A stretch of 64,000 nt of DNA from JAKAWQ01 sp035509315. Its GTDB lineage: Bacteria; Pseudomonadota; Alphaproteobacteria; Acetobacterales; Acetobacteraceae. The notes beneath the pieces are model-generated. The model did not search any database. It had not been told where the DNA came from and worked only from the letters and a program-made list of their open reading frames with translations. The translations under genes and the position numbers were made by a program. Numbering within the stretch: position 1 is the first letter of the stretch; each line of letters starts with the position of its first letter. The DNA lies in the NCBI GenBank assembly GCA_035509315.1, contig DATJLS010000031.1, positions 1-64,000 of the forward strand, written 5' to 3'. This document shows, one piece after another, positions 45,753 to 54,517 of the stretch.

Positions 45753-47477
45753 ATGCTGCAGAAACGCTGGGACAAGTCGCGGCTGCCTTCGCGCCATGTC
45801 ACTGAAGGGCCGGACCGCGCGCCGCACCGCAGCTACTATTACGCGATGGGAATGACGGAGGACGAGATCCACCAGCCCCTCGTCGGCGTGGCGACCTGCT
45901 GGAACGAGGCCGCGCCCTGCAACATCGCGCTCGCCCGCCAGGCGCAATCGGTCAAGAAAGGTGTTGCGGAAACGGGCGGATCCCCGCGCGAGTTCACCAC
46001 CATCACGGTGACCGACGGCATCGCGATGGGCCATCAGGGCATGAAATCCTCGCTCGTCTCGCGTGACCTGATCGCCGATTCGATCGAGCTCACCATGCGC
46101 GGACATTGCTATGACGCGCTTGTGGGGCTTGCCGGCTGCGACAAATCGCTTCCCGGCATGATGATGGCGATGCTGAGGCTCAATGTGCCGAGCGTCTTCA
46201 TGTATGGCGGCTCGATCCTTCCCGGCCGCTTCCATGATCGCGACGTGACGGTGGTGGATGTGTTCGAGGCGGTGGGGCAGCACGCGGCGGGCAAGATGTC
46301 GGATGAGGAGCTGCACGCGCTGGAATGCGTGGCCTGTCCCTCGGCGGGAGCCTGCGGCGGGCAGTTCACGGCGAACACGATGGCGACGGTGAGCGAGGCG
46401 ATCGGACTCGCCCTGCCGGGCTCGGCCGGCGCGCCCGCGCCCTATGAGGATCGCGATCGTTTTGCGGTCGAATCCGGGCGCGCGGTGATGGCGCTCGTGG
46501 AGAATCAGATCCGCCCCCGCGATATCGTGACGCGCCGCGCGCTCGAGAACGCGGCGGTGGTGGTGGGTGCCACCGGGGGATCGACCAATGCGGGCCTCCA
46601 TCTGCCAGCCATCGCGCATGAGGCGGGTATCCGCTTCACGCTCGATGACGTGGTCGAGATCATGCGCCGCACGCCCTACATCGCCGATCTCAAGCCGGCC
46701 GGAAAATATGTCGCCCTCGATGTATTCCGGATCGGCGGCATCCCGGTGATCCTGAAGGCGCTGCTGGATGCCGGGCTGCTCCACGGCGATTGCCTCACCG
46801 TCACCGGGCGCACGCTCGCCGAGAATTTGGCGGATGTCGTCTTCCCGGCCGACCAGGATGTCGTCCATCCTGTTTCGCATGCGATCTCGAAGACGGGGGG
46901 CGTTGTCGGCCTGAAGGGCAGCCTCGCGCCCGATGGCGCGATCGTGAAGATCGCCGGGCTCAAGTCGCTTCGCTTTGAAGGCACGGCCCTCTGCTTCGAC
47001 TGCGAGGAGGATGCGTTCCGCGCCGTGCAGGAGCGCGCGTACAAGCCGGGCGATGTGATCGTGATCCGCTATGAAGGCCCGAAGGGCGGGCCCGGGATGC
47101 GTGAGATGCTCTCGACCACCAGTGCGATTTACGGGCAGGGCATGGGCGGAGAGGTGGCGCTGATCACCGATGGCCGCTTCTCGGGCGGCACGCGTGGTTT
47201 CTGCGTCGGCCATATCGGACCGGAGGCGGCGATGGGCGGGCCGATCGCGCTTCTGCAGAATGGCGATCGCATCATCATCGATGCCGAGAAGGGCACGATC
47301 GATGTGGCGCTTTCGGTGGCGGAGCTTGCCGCCCGCCGTGCCGCCTGGCAGCCGCGCAAGACGGATTATCAGAGCGGCGCGCTCTGGAAATACGCGCAGC
47401 TCGTCGGTCCGGCCTCGCTCGGCGCGGTGACGCACCCCGGGGCGGCGGCGGAAACCCACTGTTACGCGAATATCTGA
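45753..47477 (+). CDS. ilvD: Dihydroxy-acid dehydratase
   Basis: 574 residues. IlvD signatures with Fe-S cysteines: CWNEAAPCNIALARQAQ, GCDKSLPGMMMAM and CPSAGACGGQFTANTM; MYGGSILPG, GATGGSTNAGLHLPAIA and DGRFSGGTRGFCVGHIGPEA follow. Dehydrates the dihydroxy acids in valine, leucine and isoleucine synthesis (cytoplasm, iron-sulfur and magnesium dependent). It starts 64 bases after valS. Distinct from the pentonate-type dehydratase at 28660-30363. Confidence 0.95.
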   Translation: MLQKRWDKSRLPSRHVTEGPDRAPHRSYYYAMGMTEDEIHQPLVGVATCWNEAAPCNIALARQAQSVKKGVAETGGSPREFTTITVTDGIAMGHQGMKSSLVSRDLIADSIELTMRGHCYDALVGLAGCDKSLPGMMMAMLRLNVPSVFMYGGSILPGRFHDRDVTVVDVFEAVGQHAAGKMSDEELHALECVACPSAGACGGQFTANTMATVSEAIGLALPGSAGAPAPYEDRDRFAVESGRAVMALVENQIRPRDIVTRRALENAAVVVGATGGSTNAGLHLPAIAHEAGIRFTLDDVVEIMRRTPYIADLKPAGKYVALDVFRIGGIPVILKALLDAGLLHGDCLTVTGRTLAENLADVVFPADQDVVHPVSHAISKTGGVVGLKGSLAPDGAIVKIAGLKSLRFEGTALCFDCEEDAFRAVQERAYKPGDVIVIRYEGPKGGPGMREMLSTTSAIYGQGMGGEVALITDGRFSGGTRGFCVGHIGPEAAMGGPIALLQNGDRIIIDAEKGTIDVALSVAELAARRAAWQPRKTDYQSGALWKYAQLVGPASLGAVTHPGAAAETHCYANI

Positions 47478-47538
47478 GAAGACGGTTCCGGATTTCGGGG
47501 AGGACGTGGCCAGGGTTCGCGAGAGAGTGCCGACCGGA

Positions 47539-47577
47539 GGCGGGATTACCGCAAGGCTCGATCACGCGATGGAGCCA
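47539..47577 (+). repeat. Dispersed short repeat, copy 4
   Basis: GGCGGGATTACCGCAAGG-CTCGATCACGCGATGGAGCC, aligned with copy 3 over about 38 bases. Located 62 bases after ilvD, in the convergent gap. Confidence 0.55.
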
Positions 47578-47661
47578 TGACGGGGAGCGGGACGGGCGAG
47601 TGTGAGCGATCCCATCCCGTTCCCGTCTCGTTATGCTGGTGTCGATGCGCGCCATATCGCA

Positions 47662-50600
47662 CTAACCTGAAATTTTCGAGAGATCGCAACTCGTGTCTCG
47701 TGTCTCCAGCATCACGAGAACCGACCGCGCGGTCGTCAGCTCGTGCGAGCCGAAGCCTTCCGTGAACTTGCCATAGGCGCTCCGGAGCGCGACCATCGCC
47801 GTGTCGCGTTCCGAACGCTCCGCGGCAATCCGGGCAAGGTCGATGGCGGCCCGAAGTTCGAAGCAAAGTGCGCCTTGTCCCCGCGCCACGGTCAGCGCTT
47901 CCATCAAGCAGGCCCGTGCGTCGCTCTCTCTGTCGAGCTGAAGCAGAATGTTCGATTTCAATCGCAGCACTTCGCTCATTGCGAAAACCTCGCCGTCGCT
48001 CCGAGCGATCGAGATCGCCTCCTCGGTCACGTCGAGTGCGTGCGGGCTCTCGCCAGCTCTTGCGAGGCCCTGCGCGTAAAGCGCCTGATAGAGAGGGATC
48101 CAATTCTTCACGCCCGTCGCGCGCACTGCCTGCAGCGCCCGACGAAAGATTTCCAGTGGTCCGACAATGTCTCCCCGACAGATGGCAGCCCAGGAACGAT
48201 ACATCTCGACCAGATTGCCCCAGAACCGGAAATCGTGCTTGCGGCAAAGCGCCAGCACATCGTCGTAGATGGCATGATTGTCGATCCTTGCGCGACATGC
48301 GTCGAAGACAAGGACGGCATGTCCGAGCGTATAGACAAGCGTATGTGGATGTTTCTGCGCCTCGGCATGGCGCACGGCGCGAGCGGCCATCGCCACCGCC
48401 TGGTCGATACGGCCGAGATGATAGAGCACAAGCGTCAGATGCGAGAGCGCGGTTGCGCCGATATCGTGCCCGAACTGGTACATGAGCGGCCGGTGCTGTT
48501 CGGGATCGTAGAGCTGGCGTGCGCGTTCGAGGTGCTTCCGCCCGCGCTCCAGCTCCCCCATCATCACCAGCGTCGTGCCGAGATTGCGGTTGGCCACGCA
48601 CAACCCTGCGGTGTCGCCAAGCGATTCGGCCTCTTCCAGCGCTTCGGACGCGACCTGCTGCTGAATCCCTGTTTCGCCGCGGACATAGGCCGCCGCCCAG
48701 AGGCCGTAGAATACCGCGAACTTGCGCGACGGATCCGAATCGAAGCTCAGCATGGCGCGCGCGCGCTTCCAGACCGCGAGCGTCTCCGGCGCCGCATAGC
48801 CGCGCAGTTCCGTCATGGCCTGTCCGAGCGCGGTCTCCAGAGCGAGCTCGTAGCGGGCACGCACCTCTCCCGAGAGTGTCAGGAGAAGCTCACGCGCCTG
48901 CGAGAGATGCGCAACCGCCTCGGTATTCGCCGAGCGAAAGACCGCGCGCTCCCCGGCACGGAACCACCAGCGCACGGCCACTTCGGTCAGCCCCGCAGCG
49001 GTGAAGTGATGAGCGACCAGCTCTGGCTGGCTTGCGGCGATCTCGGGGAAACGATTGCAAAGAACCTCCGCAATCCTTGCATGCAGGATATTTCGCTTGC
49101 TGCGCAACAAGGTGCTGTATGCGGCGTCGCGCACGAGGGCGTGCTTGAAGGCGAAGGTGGTGACCGCGGACGCGCCGCGGACATGGATCAGCCCGGAAGC
49201 AACGAGCTGCTTGAGGGCGTCGTCCAGTTCGCTTGCGCGGGACGGTTGGATGGCCGCCACCAGCTCATAGCTGAATTCGCGGCCGATGGCGGCGGCGGTC
49301 TGCGCGACCTCCTTGACCGGCGCAAGATTGTCAAGACGCGCGAGCAGGGAGCCCTGCAAAGTCTCGGGGATTGCAACCGGCGAGTGGGCCTGCACGAGCA
49401 CGTACTCATCCGCATGCTCCTCCAGCACGCCGGATTCGATCACCGTTCTGGTCAGCTCCTCGACGAAGAGGGGCACGCCGTCGGTCTTCGTGAGAATATT
49501 CTCGAGCACCTCCGTCGGCAGCGCCTTGCCGCCCGTCTCCCGACGGATCAGCTCTGCCGCGTGATCGCGCCCGAGCGGGTTGAGGTTCAGCACCGTTGCG
49601 TGATCGAGGTGGTTCCATTCCGGATCGAACTCCGGGCGGCAGGTCACCAGGATGAGGATCGCGGCCGACTTGATCCTCTCTATGCACAGATTTATCAATT
49701 CCAGCGTGGTTGGATCGACCCAGTGAACGTCCTCAATCACGCAGAGCACAGGACCGCGGCGCGAGAGGGCGATCAGACGGCTTGCCAGCACATCGAGCGT
49801 CCGCCGTTTCGTCTCTCGCAACGATGATTCGGATCGTCCGTCCGCCGGGCGGATGGATACCAGCATTTCGAGAAACGGCAGATCTTCGTCGCTGACCGTA
49901 TCGGCCATGAGCGCGGTGAGAAGCCGGCGCTTCTCCTCAACGGAATGCTCCGGCAACAGCCCGGCCGCCCATTCGAGATGGGCAACGACAGGGTAGAGGG
50001 CACTGTTCGTGTGGAAAGGCGAGCATTGCAGCCGAACGAGCGTGTGCGGTGTTTCCGTGATCCGCTCGCGCAGCCGCGTGCAGAGACGGGATTTGCCGAT
50101 GCCGCCTTCGCCACGAAGCAGGACCACCTGCCCTTGCTCGTCGAAGGCCCTGTGCCAGCATGACAGCAGGAGCGCAGTCTCATCCTCGCGGTCGACGACT
50201 TCGGAAGAGAATTGGCCCTGCGTCGCCTCGAATCGCGTCTCCAGGCGTCTTTCGCCCAGGACCTGCCAGACGGGGGTATCCGTTGCGATTCCTTTCAACG
50301 GCTGGGCGCCGAGCGGGTCGAGTTCGAATCGTTCCCTGACCAGGCGGCGTGTCGTCGGGTCGATGAGAACGCCGCCGGGCGGTGCCAGCGCCGTCAGGCG
50401 CGCGGCGAGCGCCGGCGCCGCGCCGACCGCGACTTCCTCCCGGGCGGCGCCTTCTCCAAGGAGGTCTCCGACCACGACGAGGCCGGTTGCAACGCCGGCG
50501 CGCACCTGCAGCTCGACACCGGGCAGCACGTCCAGCCTGCTTACGGCGCGCACGGCATGCATTGCGGCTTGAGTGGCGGACTCGGCCGCATGCTCCGAGG

Positions 50601-51042
50601 CAAAGGGATAGCCGAAATACGCCATCAACCCGTCGCCCAGCAGCCGCGCAACCTGACCGTCGAACCGCGCGACCGCCGCGGCGCAGGCATCGAGCGAGGC
50701 ATTGACGACCGTCCGCATGTCCTCGAGCTCAAGCTGGCTCGCGAGAGCCGTCGAATTCACGAGATCGCAGATCAGGATCGTCATCTGCCGACGCTCGGTT
50801 CGGTTGGGCCGGCTCGCACTCGTTTGCGGAGTGGCAATGTCTTCGGCAGACCCAAGCCGGGCAATGGCCCGCATCATTTTTTTGCGATGACCGAGGGGGA
50901 TCCCGAGCCCCGCCAGATCCTGATCGGTCAGTTCCGGAAGGATATCGAAATCGATGGCCTGCTCGGCAAACAATGCCCGGTACTGACCCAGTCCAAGTGA
51001 CTCAAGCCATTCGTCAGCACGATTGGTCGGTGTCATCGCCAT
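47662..51042 (-). CDS. SAM domain - class III cyclase - AAA ATPase - TPR protein
   Basis: 1126 residues. Domains in order: SAM (~8-66, WLESLGLGQYRALFAEQAID), class III nucleotide cyclase (~85-260, MTILICDLVNSTALA with metal ligand Asp93, RLLGDGLMAYFGYP with Asp137), AAA/MalT-type ATPase (Walker A GEGGIGKS 311-318, Walker B VLCVIEDVHWVD), then ~450 residues of TPR-like helices. In this family the cyclase motif is normally VVGETPNLAARL; here it is VAVGAAPALAARL, so the base-recognition Glu/Thr and the catalytic Asn (now Ala211) are gone while Arg215 is kept. Cyclase activity is therefore doubtful and the domain may only bind nucleotide. Divergent from the FAD gene, 114 bases apart, so co-regulation is possible. 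Confidence 0.93.
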   Translation of the reverse strand: MAMTPTNRADEWLESLGLGQYRALFAEQAIDFDILPELTDQDLAGLGIPLGHRKKMMRAIARLGSAEDIATPQTSASRPNRTERRQMTILICDLVNSTALASQLELEDMRTVVNASLDACAAAVARFDGQVARLLGDGLMAYFGYPFASEHAAESATQAAMHAVRAVSRLDVLPGVELQVRAGVATGLVVVGDLLGEGAAREEVAVGAAPALAARLTALAPPGGVLIDPTTRRLVRERFELDPLGAQPLKGIATDTPVWQVLGERRLETRFEATQGQFSSEVVDREDETALLLSCWHRAFDEQGQVVLLRGEGGIGKSRLCTRLRERITETPHTLVRLQCSPFHTNSALYPVVAHLEWAAGLLPEHSVEEKRRLLTALMADTVSDEDLPFLEMLVSIRPADGRSESSLRETKRRTLDVLASRLIALSRRGPVLCVIEDVHWVDPTTLELINLCIERIKSAAILILVTCRPEFDPEWNHLDHATVLNLNPLGRDHAAELIRRETGGKALPTEVLENILTKTDGVPLFVEELTRTVIESGVLEEHADEYVLVQAHSPVAIPETLQGSLLARLDNLAPVKEVAQTAAAIGREFSYELVAAIQPSRASELDDALKQLVASGLIHVRGASAVTTFAFKHALVRDAAYSTLLRSKRNILHARIAEVLCNRFPEIAASQPELVAHHFTAAGLTEVAVRWWFRAGERAVFRSANTEAVAHLSQARELLLTLSGEVRARYELALETALGQAMTELRGYAAPETLAVWKRARAMLSFDSDPSRKFAVFYGLWAAAYVRGETGIQQQVASEALEEAESLGDTAGLCVANRNLGTTLVMMGELERGRKHLERARQLYDPEQHRPLMYQFGHDIGATALSHLTLVLYHLGRIDQAVAMAARAVRHAEAQKHPHTLVYTLGHAVLVFDACRARIDNHAIYDDVLALCRKHDFRFWGNLVEMYRSWAAICRGDIVGPLEIFRRALQAVRATGVKNWIPLYQALYAQGLARAGESPHALDVTEEAISIARSDGEVFAMSEVLRLKSNILLQLDRESDARACLMEALTVARGQGALCFELRAAIDLARIAAERSERDTAMVALRSAYGKFTEGFGSHELTTARSVLVMLETRDTSCDLSKISG

Positions 51043-51156
51043 AGCCTGGGCCGGATTGGGGGTCGCCGGATTGGGGGTCGATTGTCTCGCCGCCTACGCG
51101 ATGGTAGCCTGAATTTCGATTCTGTCCATATTTACGAAACGCCTGGAGATCATTCC

Positions 51157-52767
51157 ATGGCCGATCGTTCCAGGTCCAATGTAATTGTCATCGGCGCGGG
51201 GATCGCCGGACTTGCGGCGACCCTTCGGCTGTTGGAGCGGGGCTTCCGCGTCACGCTGCTCGAACGGAACAATTGGCTCGGCGGCAAGCTCGGCGCCCAT
51301 CAAACCGGAGGCGCCGGGGGTGATTTCCACGAGCATTCTTATCATATGTATCTCAATTGGTATCATAATTTCTGGCGCATCACGGACGAGATCGGAGCGC
51401 GCAAACATTTCGAAGCCCAGCATAGCATGGGCTATCTTCGTCGCGGCAGCGGTGATTGGGCCCCACGTCTGGTGCGGAACATTGATGTGGGGCAACCGGA
51501 AACCGCCTATCGAAATCTCATGAGCGGGCTTCGCTCGCCCGCGGACATGTTCCTTTACGGCTACGCGCTCATCGATCTTCTGGGCACGCCGGTCTGGCAT
51601 TACGAAGCTCTCGACAAGATGAGCGTGCTCTCATTCCTGAACTCACGCCATTATCTCACCCGCTCCGCGATGAGCATTCAGGAGGACATTTCCCTCAAGG
51701 CCTTTGCCTCTCCAAACTTTTTGACAGCGGTGCAATCGTTCCGGAAATTTATCAGCTTCGGTTATTGCTGTCCCTCGCCGATGATGTGGCTGTTGCGGGG
51801 CAACACGCAGCAACGTCTCTTTGGGCCTCTGGAAGAGCATCTTTACCGTGTGGCCAGCCACGAAGGCGCGAGCCGAAGGCTGGAGATCCGGCGGCTGCAC
51901 GAGGTGCGGCGGCTCTGCCTGACCGATGCCAGCGCCATCGAAAGGATCGAGGGGATGGAGCTCGCTTCATCGCCCGCCGACACCAACCCGGATCCGTGTG
52001 CGAAGGGCGATTTCGCGCTCCCTGTCGGGGGGGATGTTATTCTTGCGGTGCCCCCGCAATCGGTGGCAGACCTCGTTGACGAGGCGGTGTTCGCTCATGC
52101 GCCGCACCTCGCGGCCGTGCGACGCATGGACAGCCAGCCGATGATCTCATTCGATCTCTACTTCAAAAAGCCCCTCGCGCTTCCGAGCGAGGTTGTCGGC
52201 CTGCTCAATTCGCGCTTCGCCTTGAGCTTCCTCGATACCTCGCGGCTATGGACGAACGACCGGGACACCGCCACCTTCATCAATGTCGTTGCCTCGGACG
52301 CGTTGCCGATTTCGGGGTATTCTCCGCACATGATCCGGCGGCTCCTGATCCAGGAGCTTATGGAGTATCTTCCGTTCACGACCGAAGATGTGGATTTCGA
52401 GCGCTGTCAACTGCAGACGAACACAACGGAGGAGCTGTTCACAAACGAGGTCGGAAGCTGGGGGCTGCGCCCAGCCGCCACCTGCGGCATCCCCAATTTG
52501 TTCCTTGCCGGCGATTACTGTCGCAACCCGATCGATGTGGTAACAATCGAGGGCGCCGTTGCGAGCGGGTTGCTTGCGGCCGAGGCTATCCGCGCGCGTG
52601 CCGGGATGGGCACGCCCATAGAGATCATCGAACCGAACACGGCGCCAGAGTGGGTGCTTGCCAGTCTGAAGCTGGCTGGCCTGCCTTATGCTCACCTTGC
52701 GAAAGCAATCTCGACCTTTGAACACTGGCTGCGAGAGTCCTATCGCGAGGTGTTTCCCAAGGGATGA
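51157..52767 (+). CDS. FAD-dependent oxidoreductase, phytoene-desaturase-like
   Basis: 536 residues from ATG 51157 (GGAGATCATTCC before it). N-terminal FAD fold GAGIAGLAAT (13-18 GxGxxG) with LLERNNWLGGKL, and a C-terminal FAD signature LFLAGDYCRNPIDVVTIEGAVASGLLAAEAI. The arrangement is that of amine oxidase/phytoene desaturase/HpnE proteins acting on isoprenoids or lipids. No signal peptide; several hydrophobic stretches suggest membrane association. Starts a small region with ADC-like, phasin-like and prenyl-synthase genes. The substrate cannot be named; an isoprenoid made by the prenyl synthase is the obvious candidate. Confidence 0.85.
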   Translation: MADRSRSNVIVIGAGIAGLAATLRLLERGFRVTLLERNNWLGGKLGAHQTGGAGGDFHEHSYHMYLNWYHNFWRITDEIGARKHFEAQHSMGYLRRGSGDWAPRLVRNIDVGQPETAYRNLMSGLRSPADMFLYGYALIDLLGTPVWHYEALDKMSVLSFLNSRHYLTRSAMSIQEDISLKAFASPNFLTAVQSFRKFISFGYCCPSPMMWLLRGNTQQRLFGPLEEHLYRVASHEGASRRLEIRRLHEVRRLCLTDASAIERIEGMELASSPADTNPDPCAKGDFALPVGGDVILAVPPQSVADLVDEAVFAHAPHLAAVRRMDSQPMISFDLYFKKPLALPSEVVGLLNSRFALSFLDTSRLWTNDRDTATFINVVASDALPISGYSPHMIRRLLIQELMEYLPFTTEDVDFERCQLQTNTTEELFTNEVGSWGLRPAATCGIPNLFLAGDYCRNPIDVVTIEGAVASGLLAAEAIRARAGMGTPIEIIEPNTAPEWVLASLKLAGLPYAHLAKAISTFEHWLRESYREVFPKG

Positions 52768-53855
52768 TCCGAGGGATGAGCTGAGACGTCCCCGCGTGTG
52801 ACCGTATAGGGGGCCTCCACATGGCCGGTCATGTTCCCCGCCCAACCGTTGGCAAGCGGCGCCTTGGGCAGACCCATGTCGCGCAAAGCGGCGCAGAGAC
52901 ATTGCTCCCGTCCGCCGCCACCCTCCAGCGCGCAAAAACAATTTGCCCCTTTCCCGTCGCCAAGGCGAACCGCGACGTCGCCGCCGAATTGAACGCCTTC
53001 ATGCTCCGCGTTGCGCCTGAACACGATGCACCAGGCGGCACGTTCCTTTGGCTTGACCGTGTAATAGCGGATCGGCAGGCCCGTTGATCGGAAGCGGCCA
53101 AATCGGGGAAGCGTGATGGCGAGCGTGTTCGGATCGTCGTGATCCACCGGAAAGGTCACGCTCTCGTCGCGATAGGTGGGCTGCATGCGCGGCGCCAGGA
53201 GCTTGATGAAGTTCCAGGCCGCGTGCGCGCCTTTGACGCTGAACTTTCCGTCCACCGACATGCGGATGATCGCGGTCCCGGGAAATGCGGACGGATTGGC
53301 TTTCGGCCGCACCCACACCTCCACGCCGACCTCGCGATAGGCGCCAAGATCCGTTCTACGGAAATCAACCGCGTAAATGACCAGCAATGCCTGCCCGGAA
53401 AACTGCAATACCTCAAAAATTTCCCCATAGGGGGGAAGAGTTCCCAGAGCTTTCTGGGCCTTGGCTGCATCCACCGCGAATACTGCCCACCCTTGGGACG
53501 CTTCCGCGAAACGCACCGGAAGCATCAGCGGCTTGCCGCCGACATCGCAGATCTCGTGGGATGATTCCGCGATGCCTGCCCGCCGTTCGATCCGTTCGGC
53601 CGTGCGCTCGAGGGCGGTGCAGGGAACGCTCGCCATTTCCATCATGTAGCTCGCGCACCCGGTCAGGAAACGGGAGAGCAGCTCCTCCCCTCCGCCCGGG
53701 GTCAATGCCGCCCGTGCGGCCGTCGTCAGCGCTCTCTCGGCATAGCGTGATCCGATGTGCCAGGAGCGCCGCAGGCTCTCGGCCGCGAATTCCGCATAGT
53801 CGCTGCTGTAACGAAACATTGTTGCGGGCAAAGCGTCGAGCAAGGGATTCCACAT
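52740..53855 (-). CDS. Acetoacetate-decarboxylase-like protein with helical N-domain
   Basis: 371 residues from ATG 53855 (GGAGGACGGAAACA before it); the frame open to 54485 is Arg/Pro-rich and lies in the divergent gene. Residues ~1-95 are all-helical and look phasin-like (YAEFAAESLRRSWHIGSRYAERAL). Residues ~100-355 have the ADC superfamily pattern: LPVRFAEASQGWAVFAVDAAKAQKAL, GEIFEVLQFSGQALLVIYAVDFRRTDLGAYREVGVEVWVRP. The decarboxylase Schiff-base lysine region (usually WGFPK) reads AWNFIK (Trp214, Lys218), so lysine may be kept but the context is changed. A Cys-rich segment (CFCALEGGGGREQCLCA) is unusual. It is convergent with the FAD gene (28-base overlap of ends) and divergent from the phasin-like gene. 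Confidence 0.7.
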   Translation of the reverse strand: MWNPLLDALPATMFRYSSDYAEFAAESLRRSWHIGSRYAERALTTAARAALTPGGGEELLSRFLTGCASYMMEMASVPCTALERTAERIERRAGIAESSHEICDVGGKPLMLPVRFAEASQGWAVFAVDAAKAQKALGTLPPYGEIFEVLQFSGQALLVIYAVDFRRTDLGAYREVGVEVWVRPKANPSAFPGTAIIRMSVDGKFSVKGAHAAWNFIKLLAPRMQPTYRDESVTFPVDHDDPNTLAITLPRFGRFRSTGLPIRYYTVKPKERAAWCIVFRRNAEHEGVQFGGDVAVRLGDGKGANCFCALEGGGGREQCLCAALRDMGLPKAPLANGWAGNMTGHVEAPYTVTRGDVSAHPSDHPLGNTSR

Positions 53856-53926
53856 TGTTTCCGTCCTCCTGCCGAGATTCCGGATTGCAGCCCGTCCGCG
53901 AAGGGATATTATCGGCGGCGAAACGG
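53856..53926. promoter_or_regulatory. Divergent promoter region
   Basis: A 71-base gap between the leftward ADC-like gene and the rightward phasin-like gene. It must hold control elements for both; it includes the short AT-rich string GGGATATTATCGG near 53903-53915. No clear palindromic operator seen. Confidence 0.4.
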
Positions 53927-54511
53927 ATGCCGGCAAGCATGAACGATGACGCTCGCAGCGGCCCGATGTGGCCGGGCGCCGGAATGGGCCTGGATGCCTT
54001 CCTTGCCATTGTCCGCGACGCCTGGGCTTTTGGATCGAAAGATGGCGATTCGCGTGCGTCCTCGCGGGATTTCTTCGGCGAAGGGAGGGGGGGCGAAGGG
54101 AAGGCGGCCGATCCTTTTGCTTCCATGTTGGAGCCGTTTCGGACGTTTCGAGCATCCGCTGCGTCGGGCACACCCTGGGGCGGGGCTGGCGCGGCCGAAT
54201 TTCTCGGTCAGGCCGGGTTGATCGCGATGATGAGCGGTTTCCGCTACTGGCAGCGCCTGGCGGCCCTTTGGAGCGAACATCTGGAGCTGCTTTCGCGCGT
54301 TGGATCAGGGGGAGCGGCGAGCGCGCCCGAGGCGCAAAGGCTGCTGCTGACGGAGGGATTGCGCCGCCTTGGCCGGGAGCTGGGTGAGGTGGCCTCGCAG
54401 GAAGCGAGGCGGTTCCAGGCTGAGCTCGACCGCCTTGCGTTCGAGCTGGCGGCGTCTGCTGACGACCCGCGGAGCTCCACGCCACGGCGCTATGTGCGCG
54501 TCAAGCCATAG
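53927..54511 (+). CDS. Phasin/PhaE-like protein
   Basis: 194 residues from ATG 53927 (ATG 53939 is an alternative); the long upstream frame lies in the ADC-like gene. Helical, with GFRYWQRLAALWSEHLELLSRV and LGRELGEVASQEARRFQAELDRLAFELAAS, as in phasins and the PhaE subunit of class III PHA synthases, preceded by a Gly/Ala/Pro-rich linker. Much shorter than true PhaE (~350). No PhaC is nearby, so a granule, lipid-body or membrane-surface scaffold for the neighbouring enzymes is my inference. Followed 6 bases later by the prenyl-synthase gene. Confidence 0.55.
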   Translation: MPASMNDDARSGPMWPGAGMGLDAFLAIVRDAWAFGSKDGDSRASSRDFFGEGRGGEGKAADPFASMLEPFRTFRASAASGTPWGGAGAAEFLGQAGLIAMMSGFRYWQRLAALWSEHLELLSRVGSGGAASAPEAQRLLLTEGLRRLGRELGEVASQEARRFQAELDRLAFELAASADDPRSSTPRRYVRVKP

Positions 54512-54517
54512 TGAAGG

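Noticed and set aside
47743..49827. 694-codon plus-strand frame opposite the cyclase/TPR gene
   Set aside because: Antisense shadow; the minus-strand frame carries all the family motifs.
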